This document shows, piece after piece, positions 12,037 through 23,797 of a stretch of DNA of 64,000 bases (position 1 is its first letter; each line of letters opens with the position of its first letter). The stretch lies in contig JAQMRL010000012.1 in the NCBI GenBank assembly GCA_035578175.1, positions 20,766,671 to 20,830,670 of the forward strand, given 5' to 3'. Made by a program: the position numbers and the translations under genes. The notes beneath the pieces were generated by a model. That model ran no database searches. It saw only the letters and a list, made by a program, of their open reading frames with translations, and had not been told where the DNA came from. Source of the DNA: Catonia carolina (lineage: Eukaryota; Arthropoda; Insecta; Hemiptera; Achilidae).

Positions 12037-14074
12037 CCCCATTGTAGAGATCTTGCGAGTTCTTAAGGTAATTAAAAATTTGTTTCTGTTGCTGCTAAAT
12101 GTTAACACGTTTTTTTAAAAAATCACGAGTGTTCATTCGATACCGACACAAAGAAATATAACCAAAGAGAGTTGGCTATTTTTCCTAGTTAGATTTTTGT
12201 AACCTAATTTTTAGCCAGAAATGTATCATATGTTTAAGGGAATGAATTTATACAACTGTAAATAAATATTACGATACGTAGAAGGCAACTGAAAAATCTA
12301 ATTCAAAATATCTTGAGATGAAACCTACCAGGTAAGAAAATATACCTCATTAATCCGTTTTATAACAAGAAAACTATTTTGCTCTACCAACGAGCATAAG
12401 GCGAAAAATAATAATCAACGGTCTGACAAAATGATGATATAATGGCCGATGTAATTTCGAAAAAGGTTTTCTGGCTTTACTCTTATTTTATTAGTTTTTG
12501 TATTTTAAGATGGATGAAATTTATTGTGGCCATAATAAAAAGGTAGAGTGTTAAACAATTTTTACACGTAATTTGCTAGTTCCTGACCGTAAATATGTAT
12601 TCATTTTTATCACAGGTTCAGCCAATTATATGACTAAAGCACGTAAGAACAGAAGAGGTAGAGGTATAAATGACACTAGTCAGAGTTATCTCATCTGAGA
12701 TTCATGGCTTTCATTTTACTATCAAACCCTGTTGATAATGAAATACAGGTGTCATTCCAAGAGTCGAAAGTACATGATTTTCCGAAGGACTGGCATTCTG
12801 ATAAGTATAATTATAAACGCTGTGAGAAGACCATGTAAACCAACTCAACTCATCTCACTCAGAAAAGATTTTAGAGGTTCAAACCACCTTGTCCGCTGCT
12901 TACCTAAAAAACAACTTTCATTGCACAACAATTTCAACAGCCAGCATTTTAGTTTACTGACAAATTGGATTGAAAATAAGTAATTTTATTAGCCTACCTT
13001 GCTTAAGAGAACGCATGAATTAATCCGTTTCGGAACGTTAAAAAGTTGCATCTGATAATGCTTATAAAATTGTAATATTCGAACAAGCTGCCTACATAAA
13101 TACTGATTACAGGCCTAAAACTCTATAAAATCACAGCTATCGGGATCGTAATTTTTTTGCTTATATTTTCGCTACGACAATTAAGCGAATGCTGTCGCCG
13201 AATTATTTTTTATTTATCTCATCTGTACGAATCAGGTTTTAAAGGTTATAGTTTTATACTGCCTGTGTAGAAGATATAAATACTGCTTATAAATTTCCCG
13301 TTAACTAACAGATCCTAAATCAACGAAAAATAGACTTGACAAGACGTTACTTGACAAATCATTTTTGACCTCCGCTATTATTGTGTTTAACAGAAACAAA
13401 AATATATGTATAAAAATATAACTGGTATTCAACAAACGATCTATTAGGGTTGCGTGAGTAAGTCGGGCCAAGTTGAGTGTGATGCTCATGTGACGTCAAC
13501 GGCTCTGGTAATAATTGCCCAATCAGAATCTCGTATTTTCGGCCAATAAGAAAGCCCAGTTTTAACCAATCAGATGTCTTCTTTTGCGTATTTTTGATTG
13601 GTTAATATTGTACAATCAGAGAGTTTATATTACTGTACTACGTCACACCGATGTCAACCAATGACAAAGTGTCTTGAGCGTTACGTCATTCGTCAGGATA
13701 TGCTGCTTTCTGATTGGTCCGTACTGATTCTGGGCGTCACGTCGAGTGTGATTGTAATATAAAGTCCACACCCAATGTCAACTTCTAGTTAACGGTAGGG
13801 CAGAACATATGAATGTACCTTTTAATGAGATTTTTATTTTCTAGGTAAATATCACTTACGAAATATGAAGTACCCCATTGTAGAGATCTTTCGAGTTCTT
13901 AAGGTAATTAAAAATTGGTTTCTGTTACTGCTAAATGTTAACACGGTTTTTAAAAAATCACGAGTGTTCATTCGATACCGACACAAAGAAAAATAAACAA
14001 AAGAGAGTTATCTATTTTTCCTAGTTGGTCGATTTTTGTAACCTAATTTTTGGCCATTAATGTATCATAAGTTA
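12037..14074 (+). repeat. Satellite B, left arm (one full unit plus the tail of another)
   Basis: Mirror of 33635-35672. One unit spans 12037-13872 and the tail of a preceding unit spans 13873-14074. Unit boundaries are marked by the repeated text CTCTACAATGGGG. The unit contains a diverged copy of satellite A's CCAAT/CRE module in the opposite orientation, at 13491-13717, and a diverged copy of element E (about 12520-12980). The 83-aa frame at 12732-12983 is just element E read through and is not a gene. Confidence 0.85.
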
Positions 14075-14332
14075 AGTTACATTTATATCTCATATATTAT
14101 TTTTAGTCACTAAAATGTAGTTTAGGTGTAAAAAGTATTAAATTAAATTTAAGTATAGGCCTAAAATTGTTTCTATAACACTGTGTTAGTGAAATCATAA
14201 AATAAGTGCTAGTGCCATTGGGTGACTGCATAATTATGGTTGGAAGGGAATAACACAGCTAAAGAGAAACTGTTCATTAGTTTTAAATAACTAGTTGCAC
14301 TAGATTTGAAATATAAAAAAAAATTAACATAC
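14075..14332. other. AT-rich intron remnant between WD exon and satellite B
   Basis: Presumed intron immediately downstream of the DNAI4-like exon. It is AT-rich, with no motif beyond the donor site. The next exon of the gene is not found between here and the window start. Confidence 0.4.
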
Positions 14333-14571
14333 CCATTGATGACTATACGCTCTCCATTTTTTGTTGATATATTTAGTAATAAAATTTCTCCTCTGTAACA
14401 ACCAACAGCTAAAAGATTAGGTTCTGTTACCGAAAAACTTAAAGCAGTTACAACATCATTTATAGGGTAAATTTTTTCAGGTTGGTCGGGGTTTTTCACA
14501 TTCCAACAACATCCTAATCCATCCATCTCGTCTTCATAAAAATATTTACCATATCCAGCAGCAATAATATT
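14333..14571 (-). CDS. DNAI4/WDR78-like WD-repeat exon (left-arm copy)
   Basis: 239-nt exon on the minus strand, with acceptor TTGTTCCAG and donor GTATGT, entering in phase 0 and leaving in phase 2. The translation contains AAGYGKYFYEDEMDG, CCWNVKNPDQPEKIY and PNLLAVGCYRGEILLLN. This is the pattern at the start of the WD-repeat domain in axonemal dynein intermediate chain 4 (DNAI4/WDR78): a LAVGYG-type strand, a CCW..KNP..PE.IY block, then PNLLAVG. It is probably the sixth visible exon of the gene whose other exons lie at 18891-28195. An exact inverted copy is at 33138-33376. Downstream WD exons are not in the window, so the gene is either very long-introned across satellite or broken. Confidence 0.75.
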
Positions 14572-14722
14572 CTGGAACAAATATTTGTGGATAACATTGC
14601 GAAGCTTAACGCATTCAAATCAAAGAAAATATTATTTGGAAAAAACTAATCGAATATTTTATTTTATTAATTGAAATGTTAATAAACATATACTTTTTTT
14701 TTGTTTCAATCACATCAACATT

Positions 14723-15470
14723 AAGGGCTTGTACACATGAGGCGACTAACGCCGCGTTAACCGCGCGTTTGCAAACACATTCAAGCGTAAAATGCGCGTT
14801 TGTTAAAGAAAACAATACATAGCGCAGCTGTTCATTGCTAGGAAGTTCATGTCATTTTAATAATAATGGAAGTCAAAGAGGTAGTGTGTTTGTGGCTCTG
14901 TGATAATAATTGATATCGACGTCGCAGGCAAGGACAGAAACAATTTTGGGTGCAGCCAGTTTTATGAGATAAACTAACGCATAGTTTATTTGTAACACTG
15001 TACTCCAAATTCTTTGATAACTTCCGAAGGTTCACAAAACCTTTGATGCTTTATTATAGTTGATAGAGGACGATATTTCGCCCAGTATGAACAATGTAAG
15101 ACATGCAATTGGAGCTGAAGAAAACTTGTAATTTCGTCTATTTCACACCATTTCATCTATGAAACGTTTTATTTCAAATCTTTCCGTGTCCATTTTGTAT
15201 TTCACACAGTGCCTGTTTGATGATTATATCTGTAATAATGAAATAGAGCAATAAAGACGGTTGACAAAAAGCAACTTCTAGTTTCAAAACGCGCGATGAG
15301 ATGTACAAAGGAAATTACCACAATGTATACGGGAGAGCGCGCGGTAGTCGTGTTTAACAGCCATAACTCGCGCGGTCAGAACGCGCGGTCGGCCAAATCG
15401 CGCGTTTGAATGTGTACATCTCATGGAATTCTGTGTACCTCGCTCACGCGCTACTGCAATCGCTTTCATG
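14723..15470. mobile_element. CG-rich, MITE-like block in intron (left arm)
   Basis: Two GC-rich, CGCG-laden stretches (about 14727-14815 and 15285-15470) flank an AT-rich centre. The left stretch contains CTTGTACACATGAGGCG and CCGCGCGTTTG. The right contains related text inverted (CGCGCGTTTGAATGTGTACA). This resembles degenerate terminal inverted repeats of a non-autonomous DNA transposon. The exact ends and target duplication are not clear. The mirror copy is at 32239-32986. Confidence 0.4.
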
Positions 15471-16338
15471 TGCCTTTCACTTAGCTTTAAGGTTATCAGT
15501 GACAACAAAATGTACAGTACGTATAACATGTAAATAAAATATGAATACATGAAACACTACAAAACACATTAGAACTAACCCTTGAAATAATGACACTGGC
15601 ATACGAAATTTGATTTTTTTTTGTCCCAGAAATGGTTTTCCGCTGAATTAAAATATGTTTTCAGAATCAGTCTATCACGTAATGATTTTTAGAGACGAAT
15701 ATTTTAATTTTACAACAAAAAGTATATAAAATGCATACCTAAAAAGTAGTAGTGATTGATTTTCTACTATATTTTTTGTCATGACATCTCTCTTTAGGGT
15801 CCAACAACATTAAGCAAGAATGTAGGATAAGTATATTAGTTTATTAGGTTTGTTGTTCGTATGTTTTTAGATTTATTATTAATTATTTTTGTTTGCGTGT
15901 TCTTAACGCCCTATAAAATTTTAGTTAATTCGACTTTTTAAATTCTTAGATTGTTTTTAGAAATAGTTTAATTTTTTTGATTGTCATGGTTTTAAGCCTA
16001 AACCTAGTTTTGAATCTCAGTTGTACAGTCTGCGAAATAAAACAAGAGAACACCTACCCTAAGACATGGCTTTTTGCCAAAGTTCGGTAGGTCAATTTCC
16101 TCCACCTCATACATTGTGAATTGTAAATACTTTATGGCTTTAGAAAAAAATGTGTGTGCATTATTATTGTAAAATATATGGAAATGAAGTTTTATTATAA
16201 TTATTATTTATGAAAGTGAAGCAAGCGGGTTTGCTAGTTGTAGTGGTACAAGATTTAGAAAATAATATAGGCCTATGAAACCTGAACAGGAAATATGATT
16301 CTTTCACTGAACATATTATTTATGCCTATTAGGCTTTA
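15471..16338. other. Intronic sequence, left arm
   Basis: AT-rich sequence with no clear repeat or gene, apart from one possible short exon at 16058-16137 (listed separately). Confidence 0.4.
16058..16137 (-). other. Possible unassigned 80-nt exon (left arm)
   Basis: Mirror of 31572-31651. On the minus strand it reads TMYEVEEIDLPNFGKKPCLR between an AG acceptor (TTCTAAAG) and a GTAGGT donor. The phases (enters 1, leaves 0) would fit between the exon at 18891-19058 and the exon at 14333-14571. The residues do not resemble the segment expected there in DNAI4, so this could equally be a chance or transposon-derived frame. Confidence 0.25.
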
Positions 16339-16764
16339 AACTGCCCATAACAGACAGGTGGAGTGTCAAATTATTTACACTCAATTTGTTCGTTGCAGGG
16401 CTAAAGTAAATAGTTCTGTTTCTTATCACATGGTCAGCCAATTAAATGACTGAATCATTTAAGAACAGAAGAGATAGAGGTGTAAAAGACACTACTCAGA
16501 GTTATCTCCTCTGAAAGTAATGAATTTCATTGTACAGCCAGACCCTGTGGTGAATGAAGTGAAGGTGTCATTTACAGAGTGGAAAATATGTGCTTTTCAG
16601 AGGGCCCGGCATGCTGATAAGCGTACTTTTCCACTCAGTGAGGAAGGCAATGGTAAACCACCTCACTTCTCGTTTTACTTAGTAAAACCTCTACAGGTTC
16701 AAACCAGCCTTTCGGCTGTTGACCTAAACAACAACAGTCTTTAAAATTCATCTTACAAATAAAG
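16339..16764 (+). repeat. Element E, left-arm copy at the palindrome edge
   Basis: About 426-bp interspersed repeat, also found at 30945-31370, in diverged form inside every satellite B unit, and as a fragment at 62691-62880. It contains GGTTCAAACC, which resembles a Pol III B box, suggesting SINE ancestry, and it is followed by repeated AAATAAAGTG text (16755-16795). The palindrome's inner boundary falls exactly in this tail. The 74-aa frame at 16520-16744 is a read-through with no known homology. Confidence 0.65.
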
Positions 16765-17180
16765 TGAAATTTAAATAAAGTGTTTTAAATAAAGTGAATT
16801 TTATATCTTACCAAATTTACTGTGTTCCAAGAAATTGCAGTAACAGTCCTATCATCATTTTTCTTTAACGAAAATGTCCATAATAATTTCATTATATAAT
16901 GAAATCCTATTGGTGTTTTTAAATCTAATGAAAGCAAATGAGAAACAACATTAAAGCCATTTTAATAGAATATACAGTAAATAAGTTATTATTAATAAAT
17001 AATTTGTGGAAACTTGCTTGTCGGTCTCGTCTTTTAATAATCATCTTATGGACAATAAAATGCCCCGTTATCCACAGCGTTACATATTTTCACTTTTTTG
17101 TCTTTACTTGTTTTATTCATTGCAATAGATGTACGACTCCTTTTCCTAGAAATATTTTACAAAATTTATTCAGGGAACTC
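16765..17180. other. Start of unique spacer, AT-rich
   Basis: First spacer sequence inside the palindrome. It begins with AAATAAAGTG repeats continuing the element E tail. Beyond that I see no gene or repeat. Confidence 0.4.
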
Positions 17181-17354
17181 CTTTTTTTCTTTTGGTTTAA
17201 CGTCAGACTGTTCTGCAATTACTGCTAATGCAGACGGTGAAGAATGGAATGATTTTTTAGTAACGTATGAAAATATGCCGTGCCTGAATGGGATTCGAAC
17301 CCAAGACCGCATGATGAAAGGCGAGCACGTTACCAACTACGCCAATGCGGCCGG
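17181..17354 (-). mobile_element. tRNA-derived SINE, copy 1
   Basis: Read on the minus strand it starts with a tRNA-like head with A box TGGCGTAGTTGG and B box GGTTCGAATCC. A body follows containing CTGCATTAGCAGTAATTGCA, ending in GGTTTAACGTCAGAC-like text and an A-rich tail (the T-run at 17181-17190). The copy at 20681-20857 is nearly the same. It is not a functional tRNA: the acceptor stem and CCA context are missing and the body is attached. Confidence 0.8.
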
Positions 17355-17757
17355 TAAACTTTAAAAAGGGAGTATAGGTAGAGGGGAAACAATCGTCTTC
17401 ACCAATTTTACTGCACTCACAGTCATCGCTCAGTTTATCGTGTCAGTATTCTAAAAGCCATAACGATATTTTTCTAATAGCATACAAATTTAATTAACAT
17501 TCGATGAGCACCATCGAACTAATCTGATGGCGACGTTTAGTTTAGTTTTTGTTGACTTTCGTAATTTTTTTTATAGTGACGGGAAATGTTTATTTAGGTG
17601 GGTACCTTATTAGATAAATACTGGTACAAAACATCGCGAATTATGACTAAAAGTGTAAATGTAATTGTGAAATTGGTTGTTAAAAAAAAAATATTATTTT
17701 GTGAATTAATTCACACCGATCAGCTAGTAAACTTTAATGTTTTACTTATTTAATACC
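17355..17757. other. AT-rich intron segment
   Basis: No gene, repeat or structured element recognised. One homopolymer-rich stretch is present at about 17680. Confidence 0.35.
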
Positions 17758-18690
17758 AAAAATCTGGTGTGAAACACTCACACAACTTTATCTTGCCAAT
17801 GCAAATAATGACCAATATAACCTAACATTAGTAATAAAACATTAGAAATAAACAAAAAACTAACCTCAAATAAACCTAACTTCATTTTAATCATGCGTGA
17901 AAGACGCAAAATGAAAATCGATCTCAGTTTGGCTTAAAAATACGGAAAATCACTCTTTCACGCTAAACTAAGCTCTGTAGAGAAAAATGCTTTAAATAAG
18001 TTGTAGATCTTTTATTTTCCTATAAATTTGATTTATACACTTTTGCCGTAAAATGCGTAATAAGGCCGAAATCTTAAAAAAATCGATTTTTCACACGTTT
18101 TCGTGAGAAAAAACAGAAAATCGCTATTATCGCTAAACTAAGCGTTATACAAAGAATGTTTGAAATAAAAGTTGTAGAATTTTAAATTTTCTACAACTTT
18201 TACCTATTATATAAATTTTTGCGCTAAAATGCACATCAAAGCCGTAATCTTAAAAAACAATTTTTTTTACGTGAAAACAGCTCACCAAGAATTTCAGCAA
18301 ACATGGCGCCTACCCTATCTTGTAGAGCATAAAAAATTAAGTAAATGAGGCGATTTTTAGAAAAACAGTAGGACCAGTTTTTAAGAAAATCGCAAAAAAG
18401 TGAAAAACTATATGAATAAACTACTACTTCCGGTTGACCGAGTTTGATGAAAATGTTCGTGTCGGGTCCGGTAGTGGTATGTAACTTAAGTTTCAAGTTC
18501 GTACGATGTTCCGTTCTTGAGATATTCTGTTCACACACACACACACACACACAGACCATCGCTAAAAACATGTTTTTTGGGTTCAGGGGGTCTGGAAATG
18601 TGTAGACCCGGTGAAAACTCGATTTCGAAAAATCGACATGAAACCAATACTGTCCTTCCTATATATTCATATAGGCAAGAGAAAGTAAAA
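17758..18690 (+). repeat. Interspersed repeat family R, copy 1
   Basis: About 930 bp, shared with 21003-21957 and (truncated) 30496-30939. It starts with the small palindrome GTGTGAAACACTCACAC. It then has two to three internal sub-repeats of about 180 bp, each with CGCTAAACTAAGC, AAAAGTTGTAGA and AAAATCGATTTTT. It continues through a CA microsatellite (18533-18552) and ends in GGCAAGAGAAAGTAAAA. There is no coding capacity; the 111-aa frame inside is a shadow. It looks like a non-autonomous transposable element common in insect introns, family name unknown to me. Confidence 0.8.
18533..18552. repeat. CA microsatellite
   Basis: Short CA dinucleotide run inside family R copy 1. The equivalent place in copy 2 (about 21786-21820) has an interrupted, longer run. 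Confidence 0.9.
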
Positions 18691-18890
18691 ATTATTTAGT
18701 ATTTAACATTTCACATTTTTTTGTGAGTAACATGGTAATGACTCGTTATTTAAGTTCGAAAAAGAAATGGAAGGGTTATTTTATGTGAGAATCTCAATCA
18801 TTCAAATCCACCTTTCACCATTGTATCAATAATAAAGGGTTGCGGATACCAAGACTTATCCTACAGGCTACATTAATAAAGCCTACTTAC

Positions 18891-19058
18891 CGTCAACGAT
18901 AATCCCGGAAAATGATGTTTGTTGGGCAGTATAAACATTGGAAGCTAGCAAACGTTCTGCAATAACCATGGCGTGTTTGAATCTGGGCATACGAAACAAT
19001 TTTATTATTTCATCATTGCGACTACATTCTAAAGATTTTTCTTCGTCGATTTCAGTTT
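18891..19058 (-). CDS. DNAI4-like exon (pre-WD helical segment)
   Basis: 168-nt exon on the minus strand with acceptor TTTTGCAG and donor GTAAGT, phase 1 to phase 1. The translation includes IIKLFRMPRFKHAMVIAERL and LASNVYTAQQTSFSG. In DNAI4/WDR78 the region just before the WD propeller has a similar pattern: short hydrophobic helix, then ERVL..N.(F/Y). The phase joins cleanly to the exon at 22170-22280. Between this exon and 14333-14571 the segment before the first WD strand is missing, so at least one exon was not found, or is lost. Confidence 0.7.
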
Positions 19059-20034
19059 CTGCAAAACATTTAAAAAAATTCAGTTTAATTTTTTTCAAAA
19101 GCTAGGCGTATTAGCTACACTAATATTAAAAAGACGTAACGTTTGTTTATGAAAGTTTTTCCGTTTTACTTTTACTAAATACTTTACTGAGTTATACTGT
19201 ATGTTATGCACATTCTTCATATTACAACCTTGGCGTTAATAGTTAAACGTTTCCTTTATTTGAGTGGATATTTTTATCTTCTTTTGTGTTAACTATTTTT
19301 TTTTGTTTTTGTTTTTTTTTTTTTGCTTTTGAGGCCTAACAACGGACCACTTTAATCAATGTTGGAAGATCTTTTAGAACAATTTCTGGAGACTAAGACT
19401 TCTGGAGACTGGAATAAAAATAGATAAAGTAGTAGATAATAGTATGATAAAGAATAGATAAAGTAAAAATAAAATAAAATTAAAAATGTTGTCCAGGAAT
19501 CGTCAAAGAATATTCTAAAAATTGATTATGAAATCCAAGTACATATTCGAGAATTCTTCAGGACATACAGGATTCAATATGATGTGCCAGCTTCCTGGTT
19601 TTGTTTTACTTCTACCTCAAGTGAATTTTCTTCATCTGCCCCGGTGGGAACTGCTACAAGCTCCAATTCTCCTATTTGTACAAATGTTGGTACTATTAGG
19701 CCATAAGGCTATAAGGCCCGCTGCAGATATTTAATCTGCACAGCCAAGTAACAATAGAAACAACTCTGATAACTAGAAAAATATTTTATGTGATCAACTA
19801 TTTTGAAAATCTATAACACTACCTTCGATTCTCAACCAACAATCTTCAATTTTTATATTAAAAAAAATTATAGTAATTATTAGTTATTACCTTTTTATGT
19901 TTAACATTCTAAATTTAAATTACTTCTAAATTTTTAACACGTTTTTATTTGTTGTGTAAGATTAATATATTTAAGCAAGCTATTTATTGAAATATTAAAA
20001 TAGTAGGTTTATATAATTTTATATTAACCCACCG
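19059..20034. other. Intron, no gene seen
   Basis: AT-rich intron with a T-rich tract at about 19290-19325 and repeated GATAAAGTA-like text near 19420-19470. No supported gene; the 70-aa frame at 19522-19734 has no recognisable features. Confidence 0.4.
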
Positions 20035-20090
20035 GGTTGGTCTAGTGGTATATTCGTCGCCACGTTTCAGCTGTTTAATAGCTGAATTAG
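20035..20090 (+). mobile_element. SINE head fragment
   Basis: CCGGGTTGGTCTAGTGGTA matches the A-box half of a tRNA-derived SINE head common in insects. The B box and body are missing, so this is a fragment. Confidence 0.5.
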
Positions 20091-20154
20091 TCGTAAATAT
20101 TAATTTCAACAATACAAATTAAGAATTGGTATTAAAAGCAAATAAACGTAAAAC

Positions 20155-20655
20155 AAAACGTCGGCGGCCCTTGTGTAAACGAAGCTGGGCTGACGCACCA
20201 CTGACTGATGGTAAGGAGTACTGACAGAGGCCGGCTCGCTCGCACTGCACTGGCTCAGCATTCCATTAGATAGTTAGTTCTATGGTTCTGCCACGCGTCT
20301 TGAGCACTTTTTATTTGGTTGACGTACCCGGAATGCGATATAAAGAAATACAAAATTAAGCAGCCTCTTACCTCCTTTTCAAGCGTGAATTGTACTCGTG
20401 ATGAGTGGGGATTAAAAGGGGAAAGACAGGAATAAGAGATAGGTATACCCATTACACTGCTATCTTCTTCCAAGGAGCGATTTCTTCACATGAAACTTCC
20501 CGGTTGTGTGCCGTTTTCCGGGTGCGCGTATAGGCGATGCTGTTAATAAAGCGTGGCGGTGCACTTCCATAAAAGCGGCGGACCGACTGTCTCCGGTGCG
20601 TACTAGCAGCGAGTGTGTGGTCAGCGGTTACAATACAAGCGACAGCGGGCCCTCA
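20155..20655. other. GC-rich block of unknown origin
   Basis: About 500 bp clearly richer in G+C than its surroundings. It contains a TATA-like CCATAAAAGC near 20566 followed by GC-rich text with several CAGCG repeats. It could be the regulatory end of an LTR or DNA element or an exapted promoter. No matching second copy is in the window and no credible reading frame is present. Confidence 0.3.
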
Positions 20656-20680
20656 ATCCTTCAACTATAAATTCAAACTG

Positions 20681-20857
20681 TTTTTTTTTTTTTTTTGGTT
20701 TAACGTTCGACTGTTCTGCAATTACTGCTAATGCAGACGGTGAAGGATGAAATTATTTTTTTGTAACGTATGAAAAGATGCCGTGCCTGAATGGAATTCG
20801 AACCCAAGACCGCATGATGAAAGGCGAGCACGTTACCAACTGCGCCAATGCGGCCGG
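20681..20857 (-). mobile_element. tRNA-derived SINE, copy 2
   Basis: Same family and orientation as 17181-17354, with a longer A tail (the T-run at 20681-20696). It has the same A box, the same B box and the same CTGCATTAGCAGTAATTGCA body. Confidence 0.8.
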
Positions 20858-21002
20858 CGCATATCATAATAGCTTTTCTGTCATATTCATTACAATTTAA
20901 CTAGAAACTTAACAAGAACGCAGATTAAGATCCCACTATCTTTCTCTGGTAGGCCTACTATCCGAAATACAGTAGCCCATCCGTGGTCACCATACCATGA
21001 TA

Positions 21003-21957
21003 AAAAAAACTGATGTGAAACACTCACACAACTTTCTCTTGCCAATGCAAATAATTAACAATAAACCTAACATTATTAATAAAATATTAGAAATAAACAA
21101 AAAACTAACCTCAAAAACATAACCTTATTTTAATCATGAGTGAATGATGCAAAATGAAAATCAACCTCAGTTTGGCTTAGAAATACGGAAAATCACTCTT
21201 TCTCTCTAAACTAGGCTCTGTAGAGAAAAATACTTTAAATAAAAGTTGTAGATCTTTTAATTTTCTATAAATTAAATTATATACACTTTTGTCGTAAAAG
21301 GCATACTAAGGCCGAAATGTTAAAAAAATCGATTTTTCTCACGTTTTCGTGAGAAAAAATCAGAAAATCGCAAATTACCGCTAAACTAAGCGTTATACAA
21401 AACATTGTTTGAAATAAAAGTTGTAGAATTTTCAATTCTCTACAACTTTTATTATATAAAGTTTTGCGCTGAAATGCATATTAAAGCTGTAATCTTAAAA
21501 AAACAACGTTTTTTCGTGAAAACAGCCTCACCCAGAATTTCAGCAAACATGATGCCTACCCTATCTTGTAGAGAATAAAAAATTGAGTAAACCAGGCGAT
21601 TTTTAAAAAAATCGTAGGAACAGTTTTTGAGAAAATCGCAAAAAAGTGAAAAATTACACGAATAAACTACCACTTCCGGTTGAAAGATTTTGATGAAAAT
21701 GTTCGTGTCGAGTCCGGTAGTGGTACGTAACTTAAGTTTCAAGTTTCAAGTTCGTACGATGTTCCGTTCTTGAGATATTCTGTTCACACACAGACACACA
21801 CACACAGACACACACACAGACCAATCGCTAAAAACATGTTTTTTGGGTTCAGGGGGTCTGAAAACGTATAGATCCGGTGAAAACTCGATTTCGAAAAATC
21901 GACATGAAAACAATACTTTCCTTCCTATATATTCGTATAGGCAAGAGAAAGTAAAAA
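21003..21957 (+). repeat. Interspersed repeat family R, copy 2
   Basis: Full-length copy, the best reference for the family. It has the same start palindrome, internal sub-repeats, CA-rich tract at 21786-21820, the text GGGTTCAGGGGGTCTG, and the end GGCAAGAGAAAGTAAAA. It lies in the intron between the exons at 18891-19058 and 22170-22280. Confidence 0.8.
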
Positions 21958-22169
21958 ACAATTTCATAACGGCCACTCGACAACCAACAGTAATTACTTC
22001 TATTCACTCAGTGGTGCTTGAAAACTCTATTTTAACGCAACCTCTTTGAGACTAGCAATGAAACCACGCGCTTGGCGGATGCAAAAATTAGTCTTGTTCC
22101 TATAACAGAAAACTCTGGTTTTAAAGCCAATCGTTGTTCATTGTTTGTATTTTTAACTTAAAAGATTAC

Positions 22170-22280
22170 CTGGCAAACAGAAATCATCTGGAATCCGATC
22201 ATTTCCTTTAACTTCAATTTTTTTACTTTTCTTATTTGAAATTTGGGGTGTCTCTCCATGCAAAATTTCTTCATCTGATT
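22170..22280 (-). CDS. DNAI4-like exon (acidic linker)
   Basis: 111-nt exon with acceptor TTTCCAG and donor GTAATC, phase 1 to phase 1. It encodes a charged linker, ESDEEILHGETPQISNKKSK and onward. Sequence alone is not diagnostic. It is called from intact splice sites, an open frame, and phases compatible with both neighbours (23798-23864 upstream, 18891-19058 downstream). Confidence 0.6.
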
Positions 22281-22735
22281 CTGGAAACATACAAACGTGG
22301 CTTGTATGTTAATCAACCCTTGGATATTAATGGATTTAAAAATAAAATTTATTACACAAATTACTGCAGTACAACTTTTGTTTAAAACAAAATTTAGACT
22401 TCAGTTACTTCTTTTTTTTAAACTAGGTAATTGCAATGTAATTACAGTACTATTGTTTAACGTAACTTTTGGATTATCCTGACAAATCTGAAATTGAAAT
22501 ATTACCTTTTGTATCAGGCCACCTTATCTACAATACGGTGAACCTTATAAATATATATATTCATACAATATGTATACATTGGGTTACATATGTATACAAT
22601 ATTACATTGGGTTCAGCACTGTGAATAGTTCGACCACGTTTTCGAGAAAACGACATTTGTGTTTACGGTAACAAACAGTTATATTCGTACAGTTAACCTA
22701 CAAAAGGTTCCCCGATATACTGTATATGGTCTGGG
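22281..22735. other. Intron, no gene seen
   Basis: AT-rich, with a TATA-type dinucleotide tract near 22548-22562 and a short repeated GTATACA-AT-ACATTGGGTT text at about 22569-22611. Nothing else supported. Confidence 0.35.
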
Positions 22736-22739
22736 TATA

Positions 22740-23515
22740 GTATAAGTTGTATGTTTGCCGTACTGAAATTAAAGCAGTCACGCATGCGCACTGATGCTTT
22801 TCCCCCTTTACCCCTCTTTGAAAGCAAGGGCAAACTCGTGACTCAAGTGACTATAGTAAATAGGGTTTCTAAGAAATAGAAATAGAACGCACAAATGGTT
22901 ACATATAGGTAGGCCTATTGTTGCACGGCTATCTGAAAGAGCCGGGTAGGCCTACCTATTTAGATAATTGGCCCTTTTTTAACCCCTTTTATTCAGTCCT
23001 AATGTGTTTACAGTTTGTTAGGATTTATCCAGAAACCGACAAAAAGATTTTGTATTTTTATTAATATATCGAAAATCTCTGTCCTTCTCGAAATCTCCAC
23101 AGCTCAAGTACCTATATAAGTGCAGCCAGTTTAGTTAGAGTCTTAGTCTTTGATCTGCTATCGGCGAATTTTGATTTGTCAGTGAGTAAGCGAGTTATAC
23201 TGAGTACGAGTACGTCTGCAAGGAGATCCAGCATAGACTGCATTGGAGACCGTATAGGCCTAATCGTTGTTAGCTTTGTAAGTAGGATTTAGTTTTAAGT
23301 AAGTGAAAAATAATCTTGTAATTTCTTAAGTTTAAGTTATCAATTTATTGTGATTAGTTAGTTATTTATTATAAGTGATTTCCTTGTAGATTTAAGACAC
23401 TTAAATTGTAATTGTAAATTTTAGTTTGTAATAAATAATTATAATTTTTAAACTATTGTGTGTTAATATTATTTAATTTACCCAGATCTTGAAGTGGACC
23501 TTAAAGTGTCACAAT
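22740..23515 (+). mobile_element. Possible solo LTR
   Basis: A TATATAAG box (about 23112) is followed by a transcription-start-like stretch rich in AGTCTTAGTC and CAGTGAGTAAGCGAG, then a long AT-rich tail with AATAAATAAT polyadenylation-like signals. That order resembles the U3-R-U5 layout of Ty3/gypsy-type LTRs. No internal gag or pol and no paired LTR is present, and the ends and target duplication are not identified. Confidence 0.3.
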
Positions 23516-23797
23516 ATCCATTACTTTTTGAGAAACAATTTTTTGTGATTTTTCTTTCTAGCAGAATTTTTTTTAGAAACCTGGGTTCATTTAATTAATA
23601 AGTTCTCACGTAAGGAACTAAAAAACGACAGATCTAACAAAACAAAACACAAAATGAAGCCCTGTCTTTTACATGTGTTGAGATGTATGGTAAATAGTTG
23701 ACATTGAGTTATTTGGAAAGTCGGACTTCACCTTAACTTTTCAAACTTGTAAATCTCGTATAATTGTACACAAATCACAAGATAGCTTAGAACTTAC

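Larger units (their letters stand above)
1..16764 (+). repeat. Left arm of giant inverted duplication
   Basis: Every landmark here recurs in reverse complement at 30945-43966. Position x maps to 43967-x for x up to about 3.8 kb and to 47709-x from 11.6 kb to 16764. The 3.74-kb jump between these offsets is two extra satellite units in the left arm. The window's first base pairs with 43966, so the arm continues beyond the window. Contents from inside outward: element E, an intron, a DNAI4-like WD exon, satellite B, satellite A (5 units), and a LINE. Differences from the other arm are rare outside the satellite, for example one base near 16190 and one near 12558. Confidence 0.97.

Noticed and set aside
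12732..12983. 83-aa open frame in satellite B (mirrored at 34726-34977)
   Set aside because: Non-coding satellite read-through overlapping a diverged element E; frame not kept in the B copy at 58.2 kb.
15284..15550. 88-aa open frame in the intron of both arms
   Set aside because: Lies over the CGCG-rich, MITE-like block; low-complexity composition and no domain.
16520..16744. 74-aa open frame repeated in both arms
   Set aside because: It is element E read through; the copies in satellite B and at 62691 do not keep the frame.
17281..17354. tRNA gene
   Set aside because: A and B boxes are present but the acceptor stem is not formed and a SINE body with A tail is attached; a second identical arrangement at 20681 confirms a SINE.
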